Shown: positions 42,626-49,189 of the stretch, piece after piece
Position numbering within the stretch: the first letter of the stretch is position 1
How the letters are laid out: each line of letters opens with the position of its first letter
NCBI GenBank assembly: GCA_903835185.1
Contig: CAILLX010000096.1
Span: forward strand, 1 to 49,189
Source: an uncultured bacterium
Lineage (GTDB): Bacteria > Cyanobacteriota > Vampirovibrionia > Obscuribacterales > Obscuribacteraceae
DNA: 49,189 nt
Direction of reading: 5' to 3'
Notes under the pieces: model-generated
Told to the model about the DNA's origin: nothing
The model's input: only the letters and a program-made list of their open reading frames with translations
Databases searched by the model: none
Made by a program: the position numbers and the translations under genes

Positions 42626-44254
42626 ATGTTCCAGTCAAAGAAGCAACAGCAAGCCAACCTGTCTAATATTCGGCTGACAAAACTGCCAGCCAGCCCTGGT
42701 TTTGCCGATCTCCAATATGCACTGGTACACTCACAGAAAAACAGCCGCCGTACCATAGAGCTTCCCTGGACTTCTACTGAGACGCACACCCCCTTCATGC
42801 TTGCTCTCAGGTCAGATTCGGCAGGTGGAGATCCAAGCTGGACAATGTACGCAGGCGATGGGGAGGATGCAAGAGTGCTCTGGTCATACTCCAGCGGCGA
42901 CATGCAGCTCATTCTCAACCTGGCTTTAACTGAATCAAGCGGCGGAAAGTTGCAGGACATAACCCAGGCCGGATCGTACATGGCGACAGCCAAACCACAA
43001 GATGGCAAAGAAAGCAGTAGCACGACAGGCAATTATCAGCCTGTACAGGGAACTCCAACCACTGAGGTTCTACCGGTACAAACAGAAACCGGCAAGCGAG
43101 CCAGATCTATCCTGGAAGGGGATCTAAAGAATATGCAGGTTCCCAACCTGCTCCAGTCGGTAGTATTGAGCCAGATGACCGGACGGCTCTGCGTGCAGAG
43201 CGCTCAGGGCACAGCCAACATTTTCTTTGAGGAAGGTGTGCCAGTCCATGCTGAAGTCGGCACCAGTAAAGGCGATCTGTCCATGATTGAGCTGCTGATG
43301 TGGTGCGACGGACAGTTTCAGTTTTTCCACGACGAGCACGGTACTGCACGCAGCATCAACAAGCGGCTGGACTCATTGTTGATGGAAGGAATGGCGCTGC
43401 TGGACCAAAACAGGTATATCTCAGCCCAGGGGGTGACACCACAATCTTATCTGTTGCGAAAAAACCCGAACCTTTCCGAGGCTCAGTTTGAACAAATGGT
43501 GGCACACGGTGCTCCGCTTGATCTGCCTACTCAAAAACGTTTTTACCAAGCAATCGACAACAAGAGCACTCTGTTCGAACTTCTGCGTAGATTACCGCTG
43601 GACAAGACCGAGTGGATACCTCTTATGTTCAACATGCTCTCCTGCAGTCTGATTACTGCCACCGAAACTAAGCCTCACGTGGCAAGAGACAACAATACAG
43701 AACTCGAACCAATCAAGGTCGACCAGTCAGTAGCCAAAACAGTTATCAAAGCTCTTAAACGAACAGAGACAGAACTGTTTACTTTCCCTGCCATGCTTTA
43801 CTTTCTGCAGCAAGAGGTCTCCAGGTTCGAAGCTTTTGGCTGGCCATTTTCATTAGTTGTTTTCGAAATGCGCTTCCACCAGATCGGGTCTGAAGATGTG
43901 CTCGAACCATTGCCCAGTGGCGCAGTGAGGGAACTTGCCCACCGCATCGCAACTGTGAAACGCCCCACTGATCTAATTGGGCACTACGAGACTTTTGATT
44001 ATGCATGCATCCTGCCTAACACCAACATTGCTGGCGCCGCCATGTTTACCAACAGACTCTCAGAGGTGCTCCAGAGCGAGCCGGTCTCGATGCTACCGGA
44101 AGGTGCACGCATTTCATTAGCTCTAGGCGTTGCATCCATTCCGGAAGACTGTCGTGATCTGGGGCTGATTCTAGCTGCTGCACACGAAGCAAAAAATCAT
44201 GCAAAAGAAAGAAAAGTTCCAATCATACTTTTTAGAGATCGGCGCCAGGTCTAA
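42626..44254 (+). CDS. PATAN (DUF4388) protein with degenerate GGDEF domain
   Basis: 542 residues, no membrane helix. Residues about 165-260 (GDLKNMQVPNLLQSVVLSQMTG, then IFFEEGVPVHAEVG and MWCDGQFQFF) form a DUF4388/PATAN domain, known in response-regulator and cyanobacterial phototaxis or differentiation proteins such as PatA. Residues about 385-535 follow the GGDEF fold (FGWPFSLVVFEMRF, DLIGHYETFDYACILPNT, ISLALGVASIPED), but the catalytic GG[DE]EF is replaced by ETFDY (455-459). It is thus probably a non-cyclising scaffold or a nucleotide sensor. The N-terminal 110 residues are beta-rich and unassigned. It follows gdhA, across a terminator-like hairpin, and probably has its own promoter. 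Confidence 0.8.
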   Translation: MFQSKKQQQANLSNIRLTKLPASPGFADLQYALVHSQKNSRRTIELPWTSTETHTPFMLALRSDSAGGDPSWTMYAGDGEDARVLWSYSSGDMQLILNLALTESSGGKLQDITQAGSYMATAKPQDGKESSSTTGNYQPVQGTPTTEVLPVQTETGKRARSILEGDLKNMQVPNLLQSVVLSQMTGRLCVQSAQGTANIFFEEGVPVHAEVGTSKGDLSMIELLMWCDGQFQFFHDEHGTARSINKRLDSLLMEGMALLDQNRYISAQGVTPQSYLLRKNPNLSEAQFEQMVAHGAPLDLPTQKRFYQAIDNKSTLFELLRRLPLDKTEWIPLMFNMLSCSLITATETKPHVARDNNTELEPIKVDQSVAKTVIKALKRTETELFTFPAMLYFLQQEVSRFEAFGWPFSLVVFEMRFHQIGSEDVLEPLPSGAVRELAHRIATVKRPTDLIGHYETFDYACILPNTNIAGAAMFTNRLSEVLQSEPVSMLPEGARISLALGVASIPEDCRDLGLILAAAHEAKNHAKERKVPIILFRDRRQV

Positions 44255-44310
44255 GTTCCAGCCACTCATTACAATAGATGAACGGACACTTATTCCCAGA
44301 TTAAATGTTC

Positions 44311-44339
44311 TTGACATTGAATATCCCGCTTGGGACAAT
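44311..44339 (+). promoter_or_regulatory. possible promoter of the hypothetical gene at 44516
   Basis: A perfect TTGACA (44311-44316) and a weak GACAAT (44334-44339, 4/6 to consensus) are 17 bp apart on the plus strand. About 170 bp of leader would follow. A second -10-like TATAAA lies at 44497-44502, just before the start codon. Confidence 0.35.
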
Positions 44340-44515
44340 ACTTCTTGAGCTCCGTTGCGAGCTGATTTCTCGCCACTATAGGCGCCGGGTGAATCCCGCT
44401 TCTCCATGCCACGCTTGCCAGGTGCGGCATACATATAGAAACCGTCTGCAGCAGACAGTTTCTCTCCGTTGTCAGTTTTATACACCCCGGCCAGGCTATA
44501 AAGGCATCTCAACGC

Positions 44516-45214
44516 ATGGAAAGATCCGCAACGGTCAAAAGCGATCCGTTCGACAATACAAGCCTCAAAAGCGTCCAACCACAAGGCGATCTGTTAACCG
44601 GCGTCCGCAGTGGGGAAACTACGTGGTCCGACATTTATCGTTCTCTCTCGTCACCGCCAGTAGTGCGACATGCCGAGAAGGGAACAGGCAACGATTCAAC
44701 AGTGCTCACCTTCCCGCCGCTTAACTATCGGGGACTGGCATCACTGGAGCTTGTCCAGCCGCATGCACAACAAGAGAAGGCAGAGAGAACGCCAAAGAAG
44801 GCGCTTAAGCTGCACGAAAATCCACAAGAAGGCAGTGAGGGGCACAAGTTCCCCCTGCTTCCAGTATTGGCTGTCTTCCATTCATCTGATTGCAAGCTAA
44901 ACACAAGTTATCTCCCTGACGGTACTTTCAAGACAGTACAAACAGCTCCCGACGGAAGCACAAGAACACAGGTCCGCCTGCCTGACGGCAGAAAAGAAGC
45001 CAAAGTTGCAGATCGTTACGGTCGCCCAGTTCTTATGGAGCATATGAATACTGATGGCACCTGGACAGTTGCTGAAATGAACTACCCGGACACAGCCGGC
45101 AGACCAACTCCGTTTGTTGCCAGCAAAAGAATTACGCGATCAGACGGCACAGTAGCAGAAATTGATTACAGCAGACACGGCAAAGTTGCCAGCCGGCGCG
45201 ATTATAACGTCTGA
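44516..45214 (+). CDS. hypothetical protein with DG-rich beta repeats
   Basis: 232 residues with no signal peptide and no recognised domain. The N-terminal half is low-complexity and polar. The C-terminal half (about 135-232) consists of short repeats with DG turns (LPDGTFKTVQTAPDGSTRTQ, LPDGRKEAKVADRYGRPV, NTDGTWTVAEMNYPDTAG, RSDGTVAEIDYS), the pattern of short beta-hairpin repeats related to YD or MORN-like modules. A similar DG-turn stretch (DGTYKSIVERDGEF, GDAITHYADGRWETVLADGS) occurs in the damaged gene at 46746-49022, so the two may belong to one lineage-specific family (inference). AAAGG lies eleven bases before the ATG. Confidence 0.55.
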   Translation: MERSATVKSDPFDNTSLKSVQPQGDLLTGVRSGETTWSDIYRSLSSPPVVRHAEKGTGNDSTVLTFPPLNYRGLASLELVQPHAQQEKAERTPKKALKLHENPQEGSEGHKFPLLPVLAVFHSSDCKLNTSYLPDGTFKTVQTAPDGSTRTQVRLPDGRKEAKVADRYGRPVLMEHMNTDGTWTVAEMNYPDTAGRPTPFVASKRITRSDGTVAEIDYSRHGKVASRRDYNV

Positions 45215-45318
45215 GCAAGAACGCAAAGTTTCACTGCGCCGAGCGCCTATATGTATACGATTGCTTGTATAACATCTGCCTGGGCGCGCGAGCATTCTCG
45301 CCCAATACTAAAACTGTT

Positions 45319-45482
45319 GAACGGCCGTAACTGGAACGGCCGTAGCGGCGGCTCGTGAGCCGCCCATCGGGCGCGTCCCGACGCGCCACTACATTTTGTG
45401 CTTGGAACGGCCGTAGCTGGAACGGCCGTAGCGGCGGCTCGTGAGCCGCCCATCGGGCGCGTCCCGACGCGCCACTACATTT
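45319..45482. repeat. doublet of a GC-rich palindromic element (REP/BIME-like)
   Basis: Two copies of about 78 bp, at 45319-45396 and 45405-45482, nearly identical, separated by 8 bp. Each contains GAACGGCCGTA twice and two perfect hairpins: GGCGGCTC/GAGCCGCC (45347-45364 in copy one) and GGCGCGTC/GACGCGCC (45370-45387). The GC content is far above the surroundings. It lies in the gap between convergent genes, the typical location of REP elements, and could terminate transcription from both sides. The rest of 45215-45679 has no gene. A small stem CAGTAA/TTACTG lies at 45579-45594. Confidence 0.75.
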
Positions 45483-45679
45483 GGATGACCGCTTGAAAAA
45501 AAACAGTCGCCTTTCCTTCAATAAGCACTGGTGCTTACGGTTATCCAGTCGATAAAGCAGCCTGTGTGGCTCTTTCGGCAGTAAGGGATTACTGTAAGGA
45601 ATGCACCAGTATTGACGAGATTCGATTCGTTCTATTTGACAAACAAAGTCTCAAAGCTTACCAACAGGCTCTGCATCAA

Positions 45680-46780
45680 TTACTCTGACAGACCTTCGGG
45701 TACCCAGTTGAACAGTTTGCAGGCCTCTCTAAATTTCACGGTGCCAATACCGACTCGACTATTCTTGCGCCACAGCTTAAGCAACTTGTCTGGGTCTTCC
45801 CTATACTTCTCTACAATGCGCTCAAGATATTGCTGCAACTCACCCTCTTGTTCCTGCGTCACACCGACGTCTTTGACCCCAGCAAATGGATCGACTGGAC
45901 CTGCATGCGACTCTTCCGGTGCTGGATTATCGCCTGTGAGAGGATTGTTCTGCTCTTCTAGCGGGTTGACTATAACCGGTTCTTCCGGTGAAACTACATT
46001 TGTTCCTTCAGGCAAGTTGCCACCGGGGGGACTGGTTGCATTGCCAGAGTCTGCTGGGGTGCTCGGCTGGCTGTTGCCACCATTGCCAGTGGCAGGTGGA
46101 TGCGGAAATGCAAGCTTGAGGCTGGCTAGAGCACTGTTGATGTCTTGAGGTTTGCCTGCGGCAAGAAGGCTAATTGCTTTTTGAAGATTTCGCCTCTGGT
46201 TCTGGGCCTCATTTATGAGCTCAGAATGCTTCTGTTCCGCCTCGCGAGCAATCTCTTCTTCGTCAACCCGCAATCCGGTGGACATTCTGGCAACCATAAG
46301 CTCATCTTTAATCTCCTCTAGAGACCTCACCGGAAGCGCAGGCGGCTCTAATTGCTTAGCTGCTTCAAAGGACCCCTGACTGTTACCTTCGCGCAGATAC
46401 TGGAAGAGGTATTTTAGCGGTTCCAGACTATTTGCTTGCGGCATGAGGTTGGAAAACAGCTGCTGTTTAGCCTCGACATATGGTCCTCGCTCCCATCCCC
46501 AGCCGCGTCCCGATTCTCGATAGCCGATTGCATCGAAAACTATGTTAAGCCCTACTTTATCCTGTGCGCCAAGGCGCATAAGCTGCTCTCTTAGCGGGTT
46601 CTCGATTGCCTGCGGGGCTGTCTGCATTGCAGTCGCCACTCGCTCAAGCAACTTTATACGGTTGACCAAAGTGTCAGTAAACGTTGGCATCGAGCGAACT
46701 GGGTTACTTCTTGCCCATTCAGGAGCGATGATCTCCTGGACGTTGTTAGCAGGCAGGCGCCCTCCAGGATGAACAATCAT
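45680..46780 (-). CDS. hypothetical protein, probably the detached C-terminal part of the preceding gene
   Basis: About 366 residues from the ATG at 46780; the frame is open from 46852 onward. No ribosome binding site precedes the ATG, and the frame upstream of it looks like a shadow of the preceding gene. The body is charged and helical (about 60-200, coiled-coil-like EEEIAREAEQKHSELINEAQ), then has a Pro/Gly/Asn-rich linker (PHPPATGNGGNSQPSTPADS and on to PAPEESHAGP) and a short helical C-terminal domain with YLERIVEKYREDPDKLLKLW. The preceding frame ends at 46746 and this frame is +1 relative to it, so a single base change or a frameshift would join the two. The function is unknown. Confidence 0.55.
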   Translation of the reverse strand: MIVHPGGRLPANNVQEIIAPEWARSNPVRSMPTFTDTLVNRIKLLERVATAMQTAPQAIENPLREQLMRLGAQDKVGLNIVFDAIGYRESGRGWGWERGPYVEAKQQLFSNLMPQANSLEPLKYLFQYLREGNSQGSFEAAKQLEPPALPVRSLEEIKDELMVARMSTGLRVDEEEIAREAEQKHSELINEAQNQRRNLQKAISLLAAGKPQDINSALASLKLAFPHPPATGNGGNSQPSTPADSGNATSPPGGNLPEGTNVVSPEEPVIVNPLEEQNNPLTGDNPAPEESHAGPVDPFAGVKDVGVTQEQEGELQQYLERIVEKYREDPDKLLKLWRKNSRVGIGTVKFREACKLFNWVPEGLSE

Positions 46781-49022
46781 CCATACGTTTCTGTGCTTCA
46801 GAAACAACATCAGACAATAAACCCTTTTGAATATCAACCGGCAGAGCCTCAATAGCAGGCTCGGTCAATATCCAGCCATCAGCCAGTTTGTTGCCGGCTG
46901 CATCTTTCCAGTTCAAGAAGGATTGATCTGACAACTCTGAGATATGGTCACCAAGAACCTTTATCGTTTCTAACGTAAGTTCCTTCTTCTCTGCCAGCAT
47001 CTTCTCAGCAGCTTCCCGCCAGCGCAACTGCACCTCAGCCGAACCCCTACCCCTGGAGACATCGCCAGCTATAGCATTTACTGTTTCAAGCACACGCTCG
47101 CTATGATGTGATTCAAGTCCCCGCGCCAGAATTTCCACTGAATTAGCTGCTTTCATCCAGCTCTGAAAATCTTCAGCTGAAAGCATATCTGTACGTTCGG
47201 CAATCTTGCCTGCTACTTCTGCCCTCTGGTCCGGCGTACCAGTGCTTAATCCTTTGGCTAACTCAGATAAGAGAACCACAAGCGGAATCGGCGGAATTTC
47301 CAGCCCTGCGCTAGTTGCATCCGCAGGCTTGGCACCAGAGTCGCCACCAGGGGCAGACGTTGTTCCACCAGCAGGTGCAACAACGTCAGTTGCCACTTGA
47401 GGATCAATCTTAAACCCACTGCCATCAGCAAGCACTGTCTCCCATCTACCGTCGGCATAGTGGGTAATTGCGTCGCCATTCTTAAATTCGCAGCGTCTGA
47501 ACTCACCATCGCGCTCAACTATACTCTTGTATGTCCCATCGTCAGCAGGGTTGTTATTGGCAGTTATCTTGGTACCATCAGGTTCAACTGTTAGTGTCAC
47601 TGCATTTGCTGGAGTAGCCTGCTTGAGGCGCTCTGCGAGATAGTTATGACGGGCTCCCTCATCCATCGCCTCAAACTGCCCTAACTTTGTGGCACCGTCA
47701 GGCAACTGTTTGCGGTTAGCTTCCGTCTTCTGCGCATTCAACTCTGCTTGTTTGGCTTTCTCAAGCCTCTCACCTAATTTCTCGCTATACGTGCTGCCCA
47801 GTAACTTATCCAGCCTGGCAACAACTTGGGGATCGTCGCTGTTTTTTGCATATTGTTCGCAAGCTGGTCTGAGTTCAGGGTAGAGGTCAAGAGCTGCCCC
47901 TACAGCCGCCTGATGGGCTGCAGCCGTCTGCGAATTGTCAGAACCAAGGAGAGGAAGATTGATGGTCTGCAACTCGAACCAGAGCTGATCAGTTGTTCTC
48001 TGTCCAGTCGGCCCATTGTAGACATTCCAGATCATTCCGTCACTTCTTGCCAGACCTAGCTGCACCGCCCGTTTCACTACCGAATGGTCTTTTACTGTGG
48101 CAAGGTCATTAGCAGCAGCAATAAAGTCAGCCTGCCCTTTCATCGGATGTGTTCTTAAGAAATTAACGACATCAGCAAACGGAGCATGCTCTTGGGATCT
48201 ATCACAAAGTATGTTGGAAAGCCGATTCAGCTCGGTCACCACAGGCACCAGATCTGGCAAAGTTGGAAGATCTGCTAGCTTCTGTTTTGCAGGCGCATCG
48301 CCTCCTGCAGTAGCGTCGGCACGCTTGCCACCAACCACATTCTCCAGATTGGCACCAGAGCGTCTCGGTGCACCGCCTTGGGTCGATGCCATCGCAAAGT
48401 CCTGCGTCCCACTATGAACATTGTCGCCTACAGTGTCATAAGAATGTCCACCATAATCATGCCCATAACCGTACCCATAACCGTGCCCATCCCCATTATG
48501 CCCGAAGTCGCCACCACCATGATGCTCGCCACCATGCATTTGCAGCACTGTCGGCCGGGTAGGAGTTTTATCGCCAGCTTGTCTAAACCAGCTAGAAGCA
48601 GGTGAAGACTCAAACAATCGTACCGACTCAGCAAAACCAGCCGGCACTCCAGCATAGGCAGGAATAAGCCTTCCTCCGTTGGACAGAGAATCGGCCAAGC
48701 TCACTGCCTGATTCCTGAATGCGTTCGTTCCAGTCTTAACATTGTCACCGACACGCCTGAAATAGTTGCCTGCTCGTGAGCGGAAGCCAGGATCACCTTG
48801 AATACCACCAATTGACGCGGCAACTGAATCCACTAATCCTTGCTTGGCTGCATGTTCAATAATCTTCGCTAAACTGATCGACTCATTTGTACTCTTTTGC
48901 CGCAGGTACTCGCCAACGCCACCAGAAGACATTCCAAATGTCATGCCAGTGTACATTGTAGAAAGAAGCGGACTGCGCTTTATGGCATCTCTAGTAAAGG
49001 CATTGCCTCCTAAAAGCCCCAA
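46746..49022 (-). CDS. hypothetical large protein, 5' end lost and 3' end shifted (probable pseudogene)
   Basis: 758 residues if the TTG at 49022 is used, but that codon has no ribosome binding site. The frame stays open up to 49121 with protein-like sequence (for example FGACPDAAVFGVAELGLLGG) and contains no ATG, so the natural start is probably missing. Residues 158-197 are His/Gly/Tyr-rich (HGGEHHGGGDFGHNGDG and on to GHDYGGHSYD), a possible metal-binding or disordered stretch. DG-turn repeats lie at about 490-545 and helices at the C-terminus. It has no signal peptide. At 46746 it ends ten or so residues after entering a region shared with the +1 frame of the next gene. The damage at both ends suggests a decaying gene. 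Confidence 0.5.
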   Translation of the reverse strand: MGLLGGNAFTRDAIKRSPLLSTMYTGMTFGMSSGGVGEYLRQKSTNESISLAKIIEHAAKQGLVDSVAASIGGIQGDPGFRSRAGNYFRRVGDNVKTGTNAFRNQAVSLADSLSNGGRLIPAYAGVPAGFAESVRLFESSPASSWFRQAGDKTPTRPTVLQMHGGEHHGGGDFGHNGDGHGYGYGYGHDYGGHSYDTVGDNVHSGTQDFAMASTQGGAPRRSGANLENVVGGKRADATAGGDAPAKQKLADLPTLPDLVPVVTELNRLSNILCDRSQEHAPFADVVNFLRTHPMKGQADFIAAANDLATVKDHSVVKRAVQLGLARSDGMIWNVYNGPTGQRTTDQLWFELQTINLPLLGSDNSQTAAAHQAAVGAALDLYPELRPACEQYAKNSDDPQVVARLDKLLGSTYSEKLGERLEKAKQAELNAQKTEANRKQLPDGATKLGQFEAMDEGARHNYLAERLKQATPANAVTLTVEPDGTKITANNNPADDGTYKSIVERDGEFRRCEFKNGDAITHYADGRWETVLADGSGFKIDPQVATDVVAPAGGTTSAPGGDSGAKPADATSAGLEIPPIPLVVLLSELAKGLSTGTPDQRAEVAGKIAERTDMLSAEDFQSWMKAANSVEILARGLESHHSERVLETVNAIAGDVSRGRGSAEVQLRWREAAEKMLAEKKELTLETIKVLGDHISELSDQSFLNWKDAAGNKLADGWILTEPAIEALPVDIQKGLLSDVVSEAQKRMDDCSSWRAPAC

Positions 49023-49080
49023 TTCAGCAACGCCAAATACAGCTGCATCAGGGCATGCCCCAAAGCTAGTTGAAAATTGA

Positions 49081-49149
49081 GCGATCTCTCCCAGGACTAA
49101 GCCTGGTATTGTTTTTGGTGACTAAACTAAAACCAATTGGAGAGACCGC
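49081..49149 (+). promoter_or_regulatory. inverted repeat sequestering the ribosome binding site of the right-edge gene
   Basis: GCGATCTCTCC (49081-49091) pairs with GGAGAGACCGC (49139-49149) at 10 of 11 positions, across 47 bases. A smaller stem CCAGG/CCTGG (49091-49095 / 49102-49106) lies inside. The right arm contains the only good ribosome binding site (GGAGAG) of the ATG at 49150. Transcripts entering from upstream would fold it away, a control known from transposase mRNAs of some insertion sequences. Identification as an insertion-sequence end is inference; no target duplication can be seen from one side. Confidence 0.5.
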
Positions 49150-49189
49150 ATGAAGAAATCATCAAACAAAAAGTCTAAGAATGTCAACC
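49150..49189 (+). CDS. start of a gene running off the right edge (possible transposase)
   Basis: Only the first 13 codons are in the window: MKKSSNKKSKNVN. The ATG has GGAGAG six to eleven bases upstream. The very basic, lysine- and serine-rich start is compatible with a DNA-binding protein such as a transposase, but far too short to identify. Its position against a gene that seems to have lost its 5' end supports a mobile element starting around 49070-49125. Confidence 0.4.
   Translation, partial: MKKSSNKKSKNVN

Noticed and set aside
44171-44584. Minus-strand 137-codon frame with a fairly protein-like composition
   Set aside because: It overlaps the end of the PATAN gene and the start of the next gene, has no ribosome binding site and no recognisable domain. 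The plus-strand genes explain the DNA better.
45231-45521. Minus-strand frame of 96 codons with a repeated RARWAAHEPPLRPF sequence
   Set aside because: The repeated residues come from the GC-rich palindromic doublet; no start context, and it lies in a convergent intergenic gap.

Overview
The window is bacterial chromosome of roughly even base composition. It opens with the 5' part of a 16S rRNA gene on the minus strand, so an rRNA operon runs off the left edge. The 16S signature together with the gene set (UDP-xylose synthesis, MazG, a DUF4388/PATAN protein, an Rcp1-type response regulator, very large Gly/Ser/Thr-rich secreted proteins) suggests a non-photosynthetic relative of Cyanobacteria (Vampirovibrionia/Melainabacteria, possibly Obscuribacterales). 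That placement is inference from memory and was not tested by a tree.

Layout. 1-867: partial 16S rRNA with a near-consensus promoter and a structured leader. 868-22065: one uninterrupted minus-strand gene for a 7,065-residue secreted protein, made of several nested repeat systems and ending in two FecR-like segments. 22066-22504: a tandem repeat with conserved hairpins, upstream of the giant gene. 22505-25490: a secreted DUF6599-like protein and a single-domain response regulator (minus strand), divergent from a receiver-histidine kinase hybrid. 25563-27901: UDP-glucose dehydrogenase plus UDP-xylose synthase, a two-step route from UDP-glucose to UDP-xylose. 28020-32383: MazG, then dapF-ftsQ on the minus strand, an M55 D-aminopeptidase and a small zinc-ribbon membrane protein. 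32675-37594: rsmH-ftsL-ftsI-murJ, a compact cell-wall and division cluster. 37817-39751: a cytosolic-looking protein with a papain-type Cys/His/Asn triad. 39797-42544: a Ca2+/H+ antiporter divergent from glutamate dehydrogenase, which ends in two strong hairpins. 42626-45214: a PATAN protein with a degenerate GGDEF domain and a hypothetical protein. 45215-45679: a doublet of a GC-rich palindromic element. 45680-49121: a large hypothetical gene that looks damaged at both ends (a frame change near 46.8 kb, no credible start at 49.0-49.1 kb). At the right edge a new plus-strand gene starts behind a hairpin that covers its ribosome binding site, which may be the left end of a mobile element.

How the parts fit. 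The centre is core envelope biology: diaminopimelate epimerase (DapF), lipid II flipping (MurJ), septal transpeptidation (FtsI) and the divisome proteins FtsQ and FtsL, with RsmH, nucleotide-sugar supply and a D-aminopeptidase. The left is a large surface or secreted module with adjacent signalling genes. The right is accessory DNA with repeats, decay and probable mobile DNA. The most unusual objects are the giant repeat protein with its eight cysteine-bearing units, the tandem hairpin repeat in front of it, and the papain-like protein.
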